A DNA stretch of 64,000 nt from assembly GCA_017456015.1 (NCBI GenBank), contig JAFTLL010000003.1, forward strand, positions 62,001-126,000, written 5' to 3'. The position numbers and the translations under genes are program-made. Numbering within the stretch: the stretch's first letter is position 1; every line of letters begins with the position of its first letter. Below the pieces are notes generated by a model, which had not been told where the DNA came from, made no database searches, and worked only from the letters and a program-made list of their open reading frames with translations. The DNA comes from Clostridia bacterium. Lineage in GTDB: Bacteria > Bacillota_A > Clostridia > Oscillospirales > Acutalibacteraceae. Positions 49,373 to 59,297 of the stretch are shown here, in pieces.

Positions 49373-50225
49373 TCCATGTTCGTTATGTCCGCGTCATTGC
49401 GCCACAGACCGTTCATCTAAGCCCGGGTTTTGCCGTGCAGGAACGCAAGCGGTTGTCGCAAAAATAATGATGCATCGGTGGGAGGAGCCTTGTATCAGCT
49501 TCAAAAACGGCTCCGGCACCATTTTTTTCAGCGGTTGCTCGTTACAATGCGTTTTCTGTCAAAACCGGGAAATTTCACGCGGTACTCAAATAGGCGAAAC
49601 CTATTCAGCCGAGCAACTTGCCGATGCTTTTAAGAATTTAGAGGCGCAGGGTGCCGAAAATATCAATTTGGTGACACCGACACATTTTGTACCGACTATA
49701 TTGAACGCACTTAACCTCTACCGGCCTTCGATACCCATCGTTTATAACTCTTCCGGTTATGAAACCATAGAAACTCTGCGGCAGTTAGAGCTTTATATTG
49801 ACATCTATTTAATGGATTTTAAATATGCAGATGCATTTCTGGCTCAAAGCTATTCCAATGCCGCAGATTATCCGGAAATCGCATCTGCGGCAATTTTGGA
49901 ATGTCTTCGCCAGAAACCTGTACCGGTGCTTAAAAACGGAAAAATGCTTTCGGGCGTTATTATTCGCCACTTGCTTTTGCCAATGGCAACTAAAAATGCC
50001 ATTCAAGTAACCGATTGGGTTGCTGCAAATGCGCGCAACGCATATTTTAGCCTAATGAGCCAATTCACACCTTGCGGTGAGCATTTGCCGAAAAACCTGC
50101 AACGCAAGGTAACTCGGCGCGAATATGAAAAGGTCACAAATCATATTTTTGAACTTAACCTTAAAAATGTTTATTTTCAGGATTTTAGAAGTGCCAGCAC
50201 AACTTATATACCGGATTTTCCGTAG
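49362..50225 (+). CDS. Radical SAM protein, pyruvate-formate-lyase-activase-like
   Basis: 287 aa. An extra N-terminal cysteine cluster CSLCPRHC...GFCRAG is followed by the radical SAM motif CSLQCVFC (CxxxCxxC, about residue 62). This is the PflX/PflA-related group often called radical SAM PflA family; true glycyl-radical activase function is not established for these proteins. A terminator follows. Confidence 0.85.
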   Translation: MKSNPCSLCPRHCATDRSSKPGFCRAGTQAVVAKIMMHRWEEPCISFKNGSGTIFFSGCSLQCVFCQNREISRGTQIGETYSAEQLADAFKNLEAQGAENINLVTPTHFVPTILNALNLYRPSIPIVYNSSGYETIETLRQLELYIDIYLMDFKYADAFLAQSYSNAADYPEIASAAILECLRQKPVPVLKNGKMLSGVIIRHLLLPMATKNAIQVTDWVAANARNAYFSLMSQFTPCGEHLPKNLQRKVTRREYEKVTNHIFELNLKNVYFQDFRSASTTYIPDFP

Positions 50226-50235
50226 CGAAACAGCG

Positions 50236-50266
50236 AAAATGACGCAATTATATTGCGTCATTTTTT
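50236..50266 (+). terminator. Intrinsic terminator after the radical SAM gene
   Basis: Perfect 12-bp stem AAAATGACGCAA (50236-50247) and TTGCGTCATTTT (50253-50264), 5-nt loop, T run to 50266. Confidence 0.9.
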
Positions 50267-50336
50267 GTATTGTTTTGATTAAATTTACCGATTATAAATT
50301 TCTGCTCGCCGATAATACTACTGTTTAGGTGATATT

Positions 50337-51515
50337 ATGAAAATAAAGGTTGCTTTCCAAAATATGTTTCGCAAACCCTTGCGTTGCATATTGATTATTT
50401 TAAGTGTGGCCATCGGTGTTTCTTCTGTCATTAGCATAATGAAGGCATCGGAAATTGCGCAAAATTATCTTGAAAGTGAATTAAACGCATTGGGAATGGA
50501 CGGAATTACAATTAGCTGCACTGCAAACAGCGAAAACGCTTTTTTAAACAGTGAAGACCTTGAAATGCTGGAAAATAGTGACGCAGTAGTTTATGCTTCG
50601 CCGACCATAGTGGAATTTGGCACCATTAGCGTTGATGAAAACCCGGACAGTGCCCTCATTTGGGGGATTGGCAACGATTGCGAAAGCGTGTTGAATATTA
50701 AAATGCTGGCCGGTTCAGAAATCGGGGTAGGGGAGATTGACGAAAAATCCAAATCCTGCTTGGTTTCTCGCGAAGTGGCATGTAAATATTTCGGGAATGC
50801 AGAAAATGCCGTCGGTAAAACAATAACGCTTACATTAAAGAAAAATACAGACAGCTATACCGTGACGGGTGTTATGGAGCATACCAGCGGTATTTTGGAA
50901 AATGTAGCCGGAGAATTTATACCTGAAATCATTTATATTCCGTACACGACTATGCAGAAATGCTTAAAAAGTGAAAAAATTAGCCAAATCAGTTTAAAAC
51001 TCAAAGACACAAAGCATTTGGAAGAAGATGCGGAAATTTTAGTAAACAAACTAAATGCGGCCAAAGGTGCAAATTATGTCAAATACACGAATCTTACCGA
51101 CCAAAGACAAAATTTTAATCATATCTTGGAATATGCGTCGGTCATCTTATTTATTATAGGAAGCATAACCTTGTTGGTGGCGGGCATTGCGGTGATGACA
51201 ACCATGTTTTCTTCGATTCACGAACGAAAGCGCGAATTGGGTATCAAGAAAGCCATTGGTGCAACTTTCAGCGACATTTTATATGAATTTCTGTTGGAAG
51301 CCATTGTTATTACCTTTATCGGCAGCTTGGTCGGAATTGCTTTTACCGCATATGCATTTACGGTCTTAAATCTTGCCTTTGGTTTAAAACTAATGATAGA
51401 TATGCGCCTGTTTGTCTATGCAATTTTATTATCAGTAAGCATTGGCTGTGTATTCGGCGTAACGCCGGCAATTTCGGCAGCAAAACAGAACCCGATACAA
51501 TGCTTATCAGCGTAA
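50337..51515 (+). CDS. FtsX/MacB-type ABC transporter permease
   Basis: 392 aa: N-terminal TM segment (about 15-38), MacB periplasmic core-like external domain (about 45-240), then three TM segments (about 260-380) with ERKRELGIKKAIGAT between them. The layout is that of MacB/LolC-type permeases. No ATPase gene is adjacent, so it must share one encoded elsewhere. Its 3' end overlaps the convergent recombinase gene by 9 nt. Confidence 0.88.
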   Translation: MKIKVAFQNMFRKPLRCILIILSVAIGVSSVISIMKASEIAQNYLESELNALGMDGITISCTANSENAFLNSEDLEMLENSDAVVYASPTIVEFGTISVDENPDSALIWGIGNDCESVLNIKMLAGSEIGVGEIDEKSKSCLVSREVACKYFGNAENAVGKTITLTLKKNTDSYTVTGVMEHTSGILENVAGEFIPEIIYIPYTTMQKCLKSEKISQISLKLKDTKHLEEDAEILVNKLNAAKGANYVKYTNLTDQRQNFNHILEYASVILFIIGSITLLVAGIAVMTTMFSSIHERKRELGIKKAIGATFSDILYEFLLEAIVITFIGSLVGIAFTAYAFTVLNLAFGLKLMIDMRLFVYAILLSVSIGCVFGVTPAISAAKQNPIQCLSA

Positions 51516-52544
51516 TTTGACCTTATTCCTGGCATTTAACAGACTGTCTTCGTCATCTGCGATGTAATGGTCCTTTGTTGTATTTACGCTTTCGTGTCCC
51601 AAAGCTCGGGCAACAAGATAAATATCGCCGGTTTCGCCGTAAAGCTCCGTGCCATAGGTTTTGCGCAGCTTGTGCGGTGTGATATGTTCGCGAGTTCCTA
51701 CCATGTCAGCGTACTTTGTTATCATATTTTCTATGGCTTGGACACCCAACCGCGTTTTTTGTGTAGAAAGAAACAAGGCGTCTTCGTCCTTTGCATCACG
51801 CGCAGTGAGTAAATTTCGAATCGGGAGATAGGCTTGCAAGGCATCCATGACTTCATCTCCCATGGCGATAAACTGGCGTTTGTGACCTTTGCGGAGTAAA
51901 TTGATTTTACAGTTATCAAAATCTAAGTCTTTGCGGTTTAAGCCGACACATTCGGATACCCGAATTCCGGTACCTAAAAGCAGTGTCGCAATTGCCAAAT
52001 CGCGTTGACGGGTCGTTTCGAGGTACTTTTTCTGCCTTTGTGACATTTTTTCACAACCAAATTCAATTGCATCTAAAAAGCGTACAATTTCATCCGGAGA
52101 GAGCTTGATAATACGGTTATCTTTCTTTAACTTGGGTTTCATGACCTTATCACAGGGATTGGCAACCAAATAATCATGCCGGACAAGATAACTGAAAAAT
52201 GAATTCAGACAAGACAGCTTGCGCGCAATCGTAACCTGATTATTAATATTTTCAACGAGGGTTTGCAGATAATCTAAATATTCCTCAATATCACGGGCGG
52301 TAACATTTGCAAGGGTTTGAATGGAAATATCCCGAATAGAAACATCTGAAAGCTCCGGTACAGAGTATTGTAACCAAACAAAAAATTTTTTTAAATCGTA
52401 TGCATAGGATAATCGAGTTTTTGAAGTTGTATTGGATTTACGAGCGATAAAATAATCGTTTGCATAAATCGGCAATTCAGAAAGTATGTTTTTAATTTTA
52501 ATTAAATTTTTGCGATTTAATTCATCATCATAAGTATTTGCCAA
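51507..52544 (-). CDS. XerC/XerD-like tyrosine recombinase
   Basis: 345 aa with SAM-like N-domain and catalytic domain: R in GTGIRVSECVGL, K in LLRKGHKRQ, HKLRKTYGTEL, GHESVNTT and Y in DHYI. Chromosomal context (spoIVA, murC, typA) and lack of phage genes suggest a resident recombinase, possibly for chromosome dimer resolution, but its N-terminus is longer than classical XerD (about 300 aa). Not part of the 30-kb element. Confidence 0.85.
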   Translation of the reverse strand: MANTYDDELNRKNLIKIKNILSELPIYANDYFIARKSNTTSKTRLSYAYDLKKFFVWLQYSVPELSDVSIRDISIQTLANVTARDIEEYLDYLQTLVENINNQVTIARKLSCLNSFFSYLVRHDYLVANPCDKVMKPKLKKDNRIIKLSPDEIVRFLDAIEFGCEKMSQRQKKYLETTRQRDLAIATLLLGTGIRVSECVGLNRKDLDFDNCKINLLRKGHKRQFIAMGDEVMDALQAYLPIRNLLTARDAKDEDALFLSTQKTRLGVQAIENMITKYADMVGTREHITPHKLRKTYGTELYGETGDIYLVARALGHESVNTTKDHYIADDEDSLLNARNKVKLR

Positions 52545-52684
52545 AAAAGAACACCTCCAAAAGAAATCCTTTGATTTATATAGATTATAGCATATATCCT
52601 AAAAAATGTCAATATCTATACGCAAAACATATATTTATCCAATAGATATATATCGTTATTTCTCCCCTTGGTAGGCAAAAATGC

Positions 52685-52712
52685 AAAAAAAGCGCCAAAT
52701 GGCGCTTTTTTT
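52685..52712 (-). terminator. Terminator of spoIVA
   Basis: AAAAAAAGCGCCA (52685-52697) pairs with TGGCGCTTTTTTT (52700-52712). It lies 3 nt past the spoIVA stop; the A-rich left arm gives the T run on the minus strand. Confidence 0.85.
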
Positions 52713-52715
52713 ATT

Positions 52716-54194
52716 TTATAGAATAATACAAATCAATCCACTGCAACCCTCATTGATTACACGTTCCAATGTTTCCTGTAAACGCATGCGGGCATCAGCC
52801 GGCATTCTGGCGAGTTTTGTATGTAAACCTTCGTTAACCAATTCATTTAAGGATTTTCCGAAAATATTGGAGTCCCAAATCTTAATCGGGTCAGACTCAA
52901 ACTCTTTAAGAAGATACATAACCAAATCTTCGCTTTGTTTCTCGCTGCCGACAATTGGGCTGACCTCGGTGGTGATATTCGCCTTCATCATATGTATGGA
53001 CGGAGCAGAGGCACGCAGGCGTACACCATACCTTCCCCCCTGCTTGACAATTTCGGGTTCTTGCAGGGTAAGCTCCTCAATTGATGGCATAACGATACCG
53101 TATCCGGTAGCCTCAACCTCGTCCAATGCATTTTTAATTCTCTCGTACTCACTTTTGATTTTTGAGAGCGAAATCAAGGCGGACATAAGTTCCTGTTCAT
53201 TTTCAATGGTGAGACCGGTTGCTTCGGTAAGAATTTTATAAAACCATGCACGGTCAATATCAAGAGCAATTCTTGATGTGCCGCATCCTAAATTAATCGA
53301 TTGCACATTGCTATTCATTATTTTATCGCATTCGGAAAGTGCTTTTGCGAGCGAACGAACATCTTTGATTTTTTCAATACCGTTACAACAAGTTTTTAAG
53401 TATCCGTAGAGCTCTTTACGAAGCCAATGGTCCTTTTCCAAAGCGTTAATCCATAACGGTAGTGTAAATTCAACCTTGCGAATCGGAAATTCAAAAAGAA
53501 TTTGAGAAAGAATATTTTTTATATCATCTTCGGTCAAATCCACGCAGCTTACCGGAAGTACTGTCGTACCGTACTGTTGGGTCAGTTCTGCCGCAAGCGC
53601 TTGCGTAGCCTCGGATTGCGGATACATACTGTTTAACAAAACAATAAACGGTTTCTGAATCTCCTTCAATTCGGAAATCACCCGTTCTTCCGCTTCTGCA
53701 TATTCTTCGCGCGGAATATCACTGATGGTTCCGTCGGTAGTGATAACAAGACCAATGCTTGAATGTTCGTTGATAACTTTTTTTGTACCAACCTCGGCAG
53801 CCATATTAAACGGTACGGGCTCGTCGTACCATGGCGTCATAACCATGCGCGGACCGTCATCTTCAATATAGCCATAAGAGCTGGGAACAATATAGCCGAC
53901 ACAATCAATCATCCGTACTTTAAAGGAGGAAGCCTCATCAAGCTGAATTTCAATTGCATTTTCCGGAATGAATTTCGGCTCGGTTGTCATAATGGTGCGC
54001 CCTGCCGCCGATTGCGGCAATTCATCCTTTGCACGCTCTTTTGCAAAATCACCGTTAATATTCGGTATCACGGCCGTGTCCATAAAGCGCTTAATAAAGG
54101 TAGATTTGCCCGTACGCACAGGACCGACGACACCGATATATATATCTCCCCCGGTTCTGGTGGCAATGTCTTTGTAAATATTACTGCTCGTCAT
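52716..54194 (-). CDS. spoIVA: Stage IV sporulation protein A
   Basis: Spore-coat morphogenetic ATPase that polymerises around the forespore and anchors coat assembly. With ATG 54194, preceded by GGAGGAG, the protein is 492 aa, the length of the Bacillus protein. Walker A GPVRTGKST (24-32) has K30; the TRAFAC-type switch region and the conserved C-terminal domain are present. Marks the organism as an endospore former. Confidence 0.97.
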   Translation of the reverse strand: MTSSNIYKDIATRTGGDIYIGVVGPVRTGKSTFIKRFMDTAVIPNINGDFAKERAKDELPQSAAGRTIMTTEPKFIPENAIEIQLDEASSFKVRMIDCVGYIVPSSYGYIEDDGPRMVMTPWYDEPVPFNMAAEVGTKKVINEHSSIGLVITTDGTISDIPREEYAEAEERVISELKEIQKPFIVLLNSMYPQSEATQALAAELTQQYGTTVLPVSCVDLTEDDIKNILSQILFEFPIRKVEFTLPLWINALEKDHWLRKELYGYLKTCCNGIEKIKDVRSLAKALSECDKIMNSNVQSINLGCGTSRIALDIDRAWFYKILTEATGLTIENEQELMSALISLSKIKSEYERIKNALDEVEATGYGIVMPSIEELTLQEPEIVKQGGRYGVRLRASAPSIHMMKANITTEVSPIVGSEKQSEDLVMYLLKEFESDPIKIWDSNIFGKSLNELVNEGLHTKLARMPADARMRLQETLERVINEGCSGLICIIL

Positions 54195-54377
54195 AAAAAC
54201 TCCTCCGTATTTATTACACATTCGTTTGTATATGACTATGCAAAAAACGGATAAGTTATGACAGTTCAGAAAGGTATTTGTTTTTCGGGTGATTCGTGCT
54301 TACCGAAATTATTTAATAGTGGAATAGAAAAAGTATGCGTACGATGCCGCAAGCAGATAGCGCCAAAAAGGTCTCTT

Positions 54378-55754
54378 CTATTTTTCCAATGCTTCTCGGA
54401 TTTTAACCGCGGCCTTGTATATGTCTCCCCCACCCATGGTAATGATTAAATCACCGCTATGTGCGATTTGCAGAATATGTGCGGCAATTTCATCAAAATT
54501 TTTTACGCAAACGCAGTCCTTTAAGCCTGCTGCCAAATCGGCAGATGTGATACCACTTTCGTTAACCTCACGCGAACCCATAATTTCGGTTAGAATTACC
54601 TTGTCTGCAATAGATAAAGCCTCGATAAATTCCTCTTTTAATAAAGCGGTTCTTGAAAAGGTAAAGGGCTGAAAAACCGCAATTACGTTGGTATAGCCGA
54701 GTTGTTTTGCTGCGGTGAGTGTGGCTTTAATTTCGGTTGGATGATGGGCGTAATCGTCGGCAAGGTCTATGCCGTTAAATGAGCCAAGACGCTCAAATCG
54801 ACGGCCTGCGCCGCCAAATTGTGCCAATGAATCTCGTATTCCGCTGGCAGTTACACCGTAATATTCTGCTGCTGCAAAGGCCGCCAACGCATTGTATATA
54901 TTATGTGCACCCGGAACATTTAACCGGATTTCTGTTACAGGCTCTCCCCTGTGGGAAAGCATAAAAGTCTTGCCACAGGCGGTGTCTTTTACCTCTTTTG
55001 CATAATAATCGTTGCTTTCCTTCAAGCCAAAGGTAATTTGTTTACCGCTGTAACCGTTTAAGGCTTGCAAAACCAGTGCGTCATCTCCGTTTACCACCGC
55101 CACCGGAGCCATGTCCACAAATTTTCGGAATGAGGCACAAAGATTCTCCATGGTTTTAAAATAATCCAAATGGTCATTATCAATATTTAACAGAACAGCC
55201 ATATCAGGTGAAAGCTGTAAAAAGGTATCAACAAATTCGCAGGATTCGCAAACCATATATTCGCTCTCCCCTGCCAGACCGTTTGCATTGATTAACGGAA
55301 GCCGACCGCCGATAACAGCCGTAGGATTATAGTTGTTTTGTATTAAAATTTGTGTTATCATAGAAGAAACAGTGGTTTTTCCGTGGGTACCGCAAACACC
55401 GATAACTTTATCAAATTTTCGGGTAATCATGCCGAGAATATGCGAGCGTTCAATCACCGGAATTTGCAGACGCTTTGCTTCGACAATTTCCGGATTATCC
55501 GAGTGAATGGCCGCAGAATAAATCACCAGCTCCGCACCATGTACGTTTTCCGCCTTATGCCCCATAACTACCGGGATTCCCAGCGCTCTGATTCGTTTTA
55601 ACGGGTCACCTTCATTGTTATCTGAACCGGTCAACTGATAACCCTTAGCGTGTAATATTTCAGCAATCGGGCACATACCCGAACCGCCGATTCCTATCAT
55701 ATGAATCCGTTTCACCCGATTCAAGACCGCATCTTCCGCTTTGATGAGCTTCAA
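54378..55754 (-). CDS. murC: UDP-N-acetylmuramate--L-alanine ligase
   Basis: 458-aa cytosolic Mur ligase that adds L-alanine to UDP-MurNAc. N-terminal UDP-binding motif IGIGGSGMCPIAEIL, ATP motif GTHGKTT (about 117), central NIDNDHLDYF and C-terminal DDYAHHPTEI. Full length. Between it and spoIVA (54195-54377) no gene or clear signal is seen. Confidence 0.96.
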   Translation of the reverse strand: MKLIKAEDAVLNRVKRIHMIGIGGSGMCPIAEILHAKGYQLTGSDNNEGDPLKRIRALGIPVVMGHKAENVHGAELVIYSAAIHSDNPEIVEAKRLQIPVIERSHILGMITRKFDKVIGVCGTHGKTTVSSMITQILIQNNYNPTAVIGGRLPLINANGLAGESEYMVCESCEFVDTFLQLSPDMAVLLNIDNDHLDYFKTMENLCASFRKFVDMAPVAVVNGDDALVLQALNGYSGKQITFGLKESNDYYAKEVKDTACGKTFMLSHRGEPVTEIRLNVPGAHNIYNALAAFAAAEYYGVTASGIRDSLAQFGGAGRRFERLGSFNGIDLADDYAHHPTEIKATLTAAKQLGYTNVIAVFQPFTFSRTALLKEEFIEALSIADKVILTEIMGSREVNESGITSADLAAGLKDCVCVKNFDEIAAHILQIAHSGDLIITMGGGDIYKAAVKIREALEK

Positions 55755-55842
55755 AGTGAATACCTCCCCTTCTATATAACAATATTATTATATTACTTTT
55801 TGCAACAGAAATAAACAATTATTTTCCAAAGTTGGTGAAAAA

Positions 55843-57012
55843 ATGCAATTTGCTGTCGCAATCCATGCAAAAAAGACATTAAAAAAATTAAAAAGTCAAG
55901 GTTATGAGGCTTATATTGTCGGCGGCGCTGTGCGCGACCTGCTTTCCGGTCGCATCCCCACAGACTATGATATTGCAACCAATGCATTGCCGTCGCAAGT
56001 TCAGTCAATTTTTGAAAAATGTATTCCCACCGGCGAAAGACACGGAACCGTAACGGTCATCGTTGACGGCCAACCCCTGGAAATTACAACCTATCGGATT
56101 GACGGCTCCTATATCGATGCCCGGCATCCGGATACGGTCGCTTTTTCCACCTCAATACATGATGATTTAAGCCGGCGTGACTTTACAATCAACGCCATGG
56201 CTTACGACGGTGAAACTTTAATTGACGACTTTGGCGGCCAAGCAGACTTGCAAAACGGTGTTATTCAAACTGTGGGGAACCCGGACATGCGTTTTTCCGA
56301 AGACGCATTACGTATTTTACGAGCCTTTCGCTTTTCCTCTGTCTTGCATTTTTCAATCGAGCCGCGTACATTGTCCGCCTGTATAAATAAGTTTCCTTTA
56401 TTACAAAAAATAAGTCGTGAGCGTATTTATACGGAATTGACAAAAGTGCTATGCGGCCAATTTCCACAAACATTACACCCATTATTGGAATGCGGTGGAT
56501 TGTCATTTTTAAATTTAAATAATGCCGATATTTCTGTGGTTGCGAAACTGCCGTCAGCAGCGGCAATACGGTATGCAGCGTTTTGCTTTCTGTGTCAATG
56601 CGAGCCAAAACAACTACTTTTAAATTTACGGGCTCCAAAGCGCCAAATCGAATACACACAAGCTGTTTACAACCTATTTTGCTCTGAATTGTTGCCTGAA
56701 AAAGCGCTGCTAAAAGAGCAAATGCGGCCGTTTCCGCAAACAGATTGGAATAATATTATATCAGCTTACGCTTTACTGCGGCAATGTAGTGTAGATGGCA
56801 TAAAATTTCATCTTACAGAAATTATAAAAAATAAAGAGCCTTACGCTATCGAAATGCTTGCGGTTGATGGTAATGATTTGTGTGCGTTGGGTATGCAAGG
56901 AAAGGCAATCGGTGATACCTTACAGTTGCTTCTGGAAGCCGTAATTAAAAATCCCGCATTAAACAAAAAAGATTCCTTATTGAAGTTAGCAAAAAAACGA
57001 ATTAACTCATAG
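55843..57012 (+). CDS. cca: CCA tRNA nucleotidyltransferase / poly(A) polymerase family
   Basis: 389-aa class II nucleotidyltransferase: GGAVRDLL (27-34) and catalytic DYD (D41, D43), then RRDFTINAMAYD and the RILRAFRFSS RNA-binding motif. Adds or repairs the tRNA 3' CCA. The tRNAs in this window already encode CCA, so repair is the likely role. Its stop codon is inside the stem of a terminator. Confidence 0.92.
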   Translation: MQFAVAIHAKKTLKKLKSQGYEAYIVGGAVRDLLSGRIPTDYDIATNALPSQVQSIFEKCIPTGERHGTVTVIVDGQPLEITTYRIDGSYIDARHPDTVAFSTSIHDDLSRRDFTINAMAYDGETLIDDFGGQADLQNGVIQTVGNPDMRFSEDALRILRAFRFSSVLHFSIEPRTLSACINKFPLLQKISRERIYTELTKVLCGQFPQTLHPLLECGGLSFLNLNNADISVVAKLPSAAAIRYAAFCFLCQCEPKQLLLNLRAPKRQIEYTQAVYNLFCSELLPEKALLKEQMRPFPQTDWNNIISAYALLRQCSVDGIKFHLTEIIKNKEPYAIEMLAVDGNDLCALGMQGKAIGDTLQLLLEAVIKNPALNKKDSLLKLAKKRINS

Positions 57013-57042
57013 AATGAAATATAATCATTCTATGAGTTTTTT
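57004..57042 (+). terminator. Intrinsic terminator between cca and dpaA
   Basis: Perfect 14-bp stem AACTCATAGAATGA (57004-57017) and TCATTCTATGAGTT (57025-57038) followed by TTTT. It overlaps the cca stop codon. The dpaA frame runs back through this hairpin, but the real start lies after it. Confidence 0.88.
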
Positions 57043-57061
57043 GCTAAGGGGCTGTTTTGGT

Positions 57062-57886
57062 ATGCATATTGGTGTTTTCGGTGGAGATTTGCGCCAAATC
57101 CACCTATTTGAACTGTTAAAGAAGAAATACAGGCAAGTGGATATACGTTACAATCATATGGAAGAGCAAAACGGAAATGAAGTCTATGATATCATTCTCC
57201 TACCCTTGCCGGTTTCAAAAGACCAAGTTCATTTATTTGCACCGTATGCAAAGGAAAAAGTAGACTTGTATGCATTGTTTTGCCGATACTCTGAAACACG
57301 AATTATCGGCGGCAGTGTAAGCAATTCTGTCCAAGCGCTTGCCGCACAATGCAACACATTCGTAGAAGATTATTATTTGGAAGAAGTGTTGTTGAAAAAG
57401 AATGCGGCACTTACCGCAGAGGGTGCACTCATTATGTTGGAGCAAACACTGCTACAACGACCCAATGTATTGATTGTCGGTTTTGGAAGAATCGGTAAAG
57501 CTCTATGTAGTCGGTTAAAAAACAGTGGCGTTTCTTTTTGTGTTACAGCGAGAAAAGAAAGCGATTTTCTGGAAATGGACGCTTTGGGATACCGGCGGTA
57601 TGAAACCGGTAAAGTTAAAGAAATCATAAGCGAATACAATGTAATTATCAACACTGTGCCGTATCCGGTGCTAGGCATAAATGAACTGGCCCGATGCGCT
57701 CCGACTTGTCGGATTTTAGACCTTGCCTCTGCACCGTACGGCACCGATTTCAAGTATTGTGATGCGCACAACATCCATTACGATACCGCCCCCGGTATTC
57801 CCGGAAAATACTTCCCTGTTCGGGCGGCGGAAGCCATTTATGAAACCCTGGAACAAATCTTGGAAAAGAGAGGAACAACAGAATGA
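57062..57886 (+). CDS. dpaA: Dipicolinate synthase subunit A
   Basis: 274 aa. N-terminal IGVFGGDLRQIHL and a central Rossmann motif VLIVGFGRIGKALCSRL are DpaA hallmarks; C-terminal DLASAPYGTDF and PGIPGKYFPVRAA fit. With DpaB it makes dipicolinic acid in the mother cell late in sporulation. ATG 57062 (AAGGGG upstream) is chosen because the longer frame starts inside the terminator hairpin. ATGA overlap with dpaB. Confidence 0.93.
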   Translation: MHIGVFGGDLRQIHLFELLKKKYRQVDIRYNHMEEQNGNEVYDIILLPLPVSKDQVHLFAPYAKEKVDLYALFCRYSETRIIGGSVSNSVQALAAQCNTFVEDYYLEEVLLKKNAALTAEGALIMLEQTLLQRPNVLIVGFGRIGKALCSRLKNSGVSFCVTARKESDFLEMDALGYRRYETGKVKEIISEYNVIINTVPYPVLGINELARCAPTCRILDLASAPYGTDFKYCDAHNIHYDTAPGIPGKYFPVRAAEAIYETLEQILEKRGTTE

Positions 57887-58455
57887 ATTCGGTTAAAGTC
57901 GGTTTCGCTTTGTGCGGTAGTTTTTGTACTCTGTCCAAAGCGGTAATTCAAATAGAAAAATTAAAAGAACTCGGTGCTGAAATTTTCCCCATCATGTCCC
58001 CCATCACTTACAGCATTGATACCAGATTCGGAACAGCCAAAAGCTTCATTGATAAAATTGAAAATTTATGCGATAAAAAGATTATTCATGAAATTTGGCA
58101 AGCCGAGCCAATTGGGCCGAAAAATTTGTTGGATATACTTATTGTTGCTCCCTGCACAGGCAACACATTAGGCAAATTGGCATGCGGTATTACGGACACA
58201 TCCGTAACCATGGCGGCGAAAGCACATTTACGCAATAACAAGCCGGTATTGATTGCTGTATCCAGCAACGATGCGTTAAGCACAAGCGCTAAAAACATAG
58301 GATTGTTAATGAACACAAAAAACATCTATTTTGTTCCGTTTTCGCAGGATGCACCAAACTCAAAATGCACTTCCTGCGTATGCGATTTCAACAAAATTCC
58401 CGAAGCGGCACGGGCGGCATTGAATGAAATACAATTACAACCAGTGCTATTGTAA
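57883..58455 (+). CDS. dpaB: Dipicolinate synthase subunit B
   Basis: 190-aa flavoprotein-like (UbiX/flavin prenyltransferase fold) subunit: VGFALCGSFCTL, ILIVAPCTGNTLGKLACGITD and a conserved C-terminus. Translationally coupled to dpaA and followed by a hairpin. Confidence 0.94.
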   Translation: MNSVKVGFALCGSFCTLSKAVIQIEKLKELGAEIFPIMSPITYSIDTRFGTAKSFIDKIENLCDKKIIHEIWQAEPIGPKNLLDILIVAPCTGNTLGKLACGITDTSVTMAAKAHLRNNKPVLIAVSSNDALSTSAKNIGLLMNTKNIYFVPFSQDAPNSKCTSCVCDFNKIPEAARAALNEIQLQPVLL

Positions 58456-58486
58456 AACAGACGCAAGCATTCGCTTGCGTCTGTTT
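58455..58486. terminator. Bidirectional hairpin between dpaB and the HAD gene
   Basis: Perfect 14-bp stem AAACAGACGCAAGC (58455-58468) and GCTTGCGTCTGTTT (58473-58486). T runs are short on both sides, so termination efficiency is uncertain. Confidence 0.75.
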
Positions 58487-58498
58487 GCTGTAAATGCA

Positions 58499-59143
58499 TT
58501 AAAGAATTGAGCCCAATTCTTTAACCGTGCTTACTAAAAAGGAGGCACCGGCGTTTTCCAGTTCTTCCCTGCTGCCATACCCAAACAAAACACCGATGCA
58601 AGGCAACCCATTTGCCTTAGCACCAAGAACATCGTGTTCGCGGTCACCAACCATGATTACAGCATCCGGCTTTGAAATTTTTAAAGCTTGACAAGTGTAA
58701 CGGATAACATCACCTTTTTTCACACGTGTTCCATCAAGTAAACAACCGCCTACAAAATCAAAATAGGCATCAATATCAAAGTGCTTTAAAATTTGCTTTG
58801 CATACACTTCCGGCTTTGAGGTAGCCAGGGCAATTGTTTTGCCGTTATTTTTTAATGTGGTTAGCAGCTCCGGTATACCGGGATACAGTTGATTTTGAAA
58901 GATACCCTTATCAGAATAATATTCACGATAATCGTCTACCGCACGTACTGCCTCTGCCGAAGAAAAACCATAATAATCAGAAAAAGATTCGGTTAGCGGA
59001 GGGCCTATAAACTTTAAAAGTTTTTCCCGATTTCTTTCTATAATGCCGACTTTATTCAGTGCATAAAGAACAGAATTGACAATCCCTTCTGCCGGGTCGG
59101 TCAAGGTTCCGTCCAAATCAAACAAAACCGTATTGTATCGCAT
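58499..59143 (-). CDS. HAD hydrolase, phosphoglycolate-phosphatase-like
   Basis: 214 aa with HAD motifs: I FDLDGTLTD, II LATSKP, III K near GTRVKKGDV, IV MVGDREHDVLGAKANG; a class I cap lies between I and II. Typical of Gph/PpaX phosphatases. ATG 59143 chosen; AAAGGAG lies upstream. Exact substrate not predictable. Confidence 0.88.
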   Translation of the reverse strand: MRYNTVLFDLDGTLTDPAEGIVNSVLYALNKVGIIERNREKLLKFIGPPLTESFSDYYGFSSAEAVRAVDDYREYYSDKGIFQNQLYPGIPELLTTLKNNGKTIALATSKPEVYAKQILKHFDIDAYFDFVGGCLLDGTRVKKGDVIRYTCQALKISKPDAVIMVGDREHDVLGAKANGLPCIGVLFGYGSREELENAGASFLVSTVKELGSIL

Positions 59144-59297
59144 CGCATAATTTCTCCTTTTTATAGGATTACTTTTTTGGATTTTGTATAGCATATAGAT
59201 AGTATAGCATAGGTGCTTGTCAATTGCAATTTTTTAAAAACTCGCATTTTGCACTTGATAATGTTATAAAAAGCGTATAATATTAAATTGAAAACAT

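Noticed and set aside
51507..52544. Integrase of a second mobile element
   Set aside because: No attachment repeats, excisionase or cargo genes flank it, and the neighbours are core chromosomal genes, so a resident XerC/D-like role is more likely.
54258..54449. 63-aa plus-strand frame between spoIVA and murC
   Set aside because: No ribosome site, overlaps the murC 3' end, and has no recognisable sequence.
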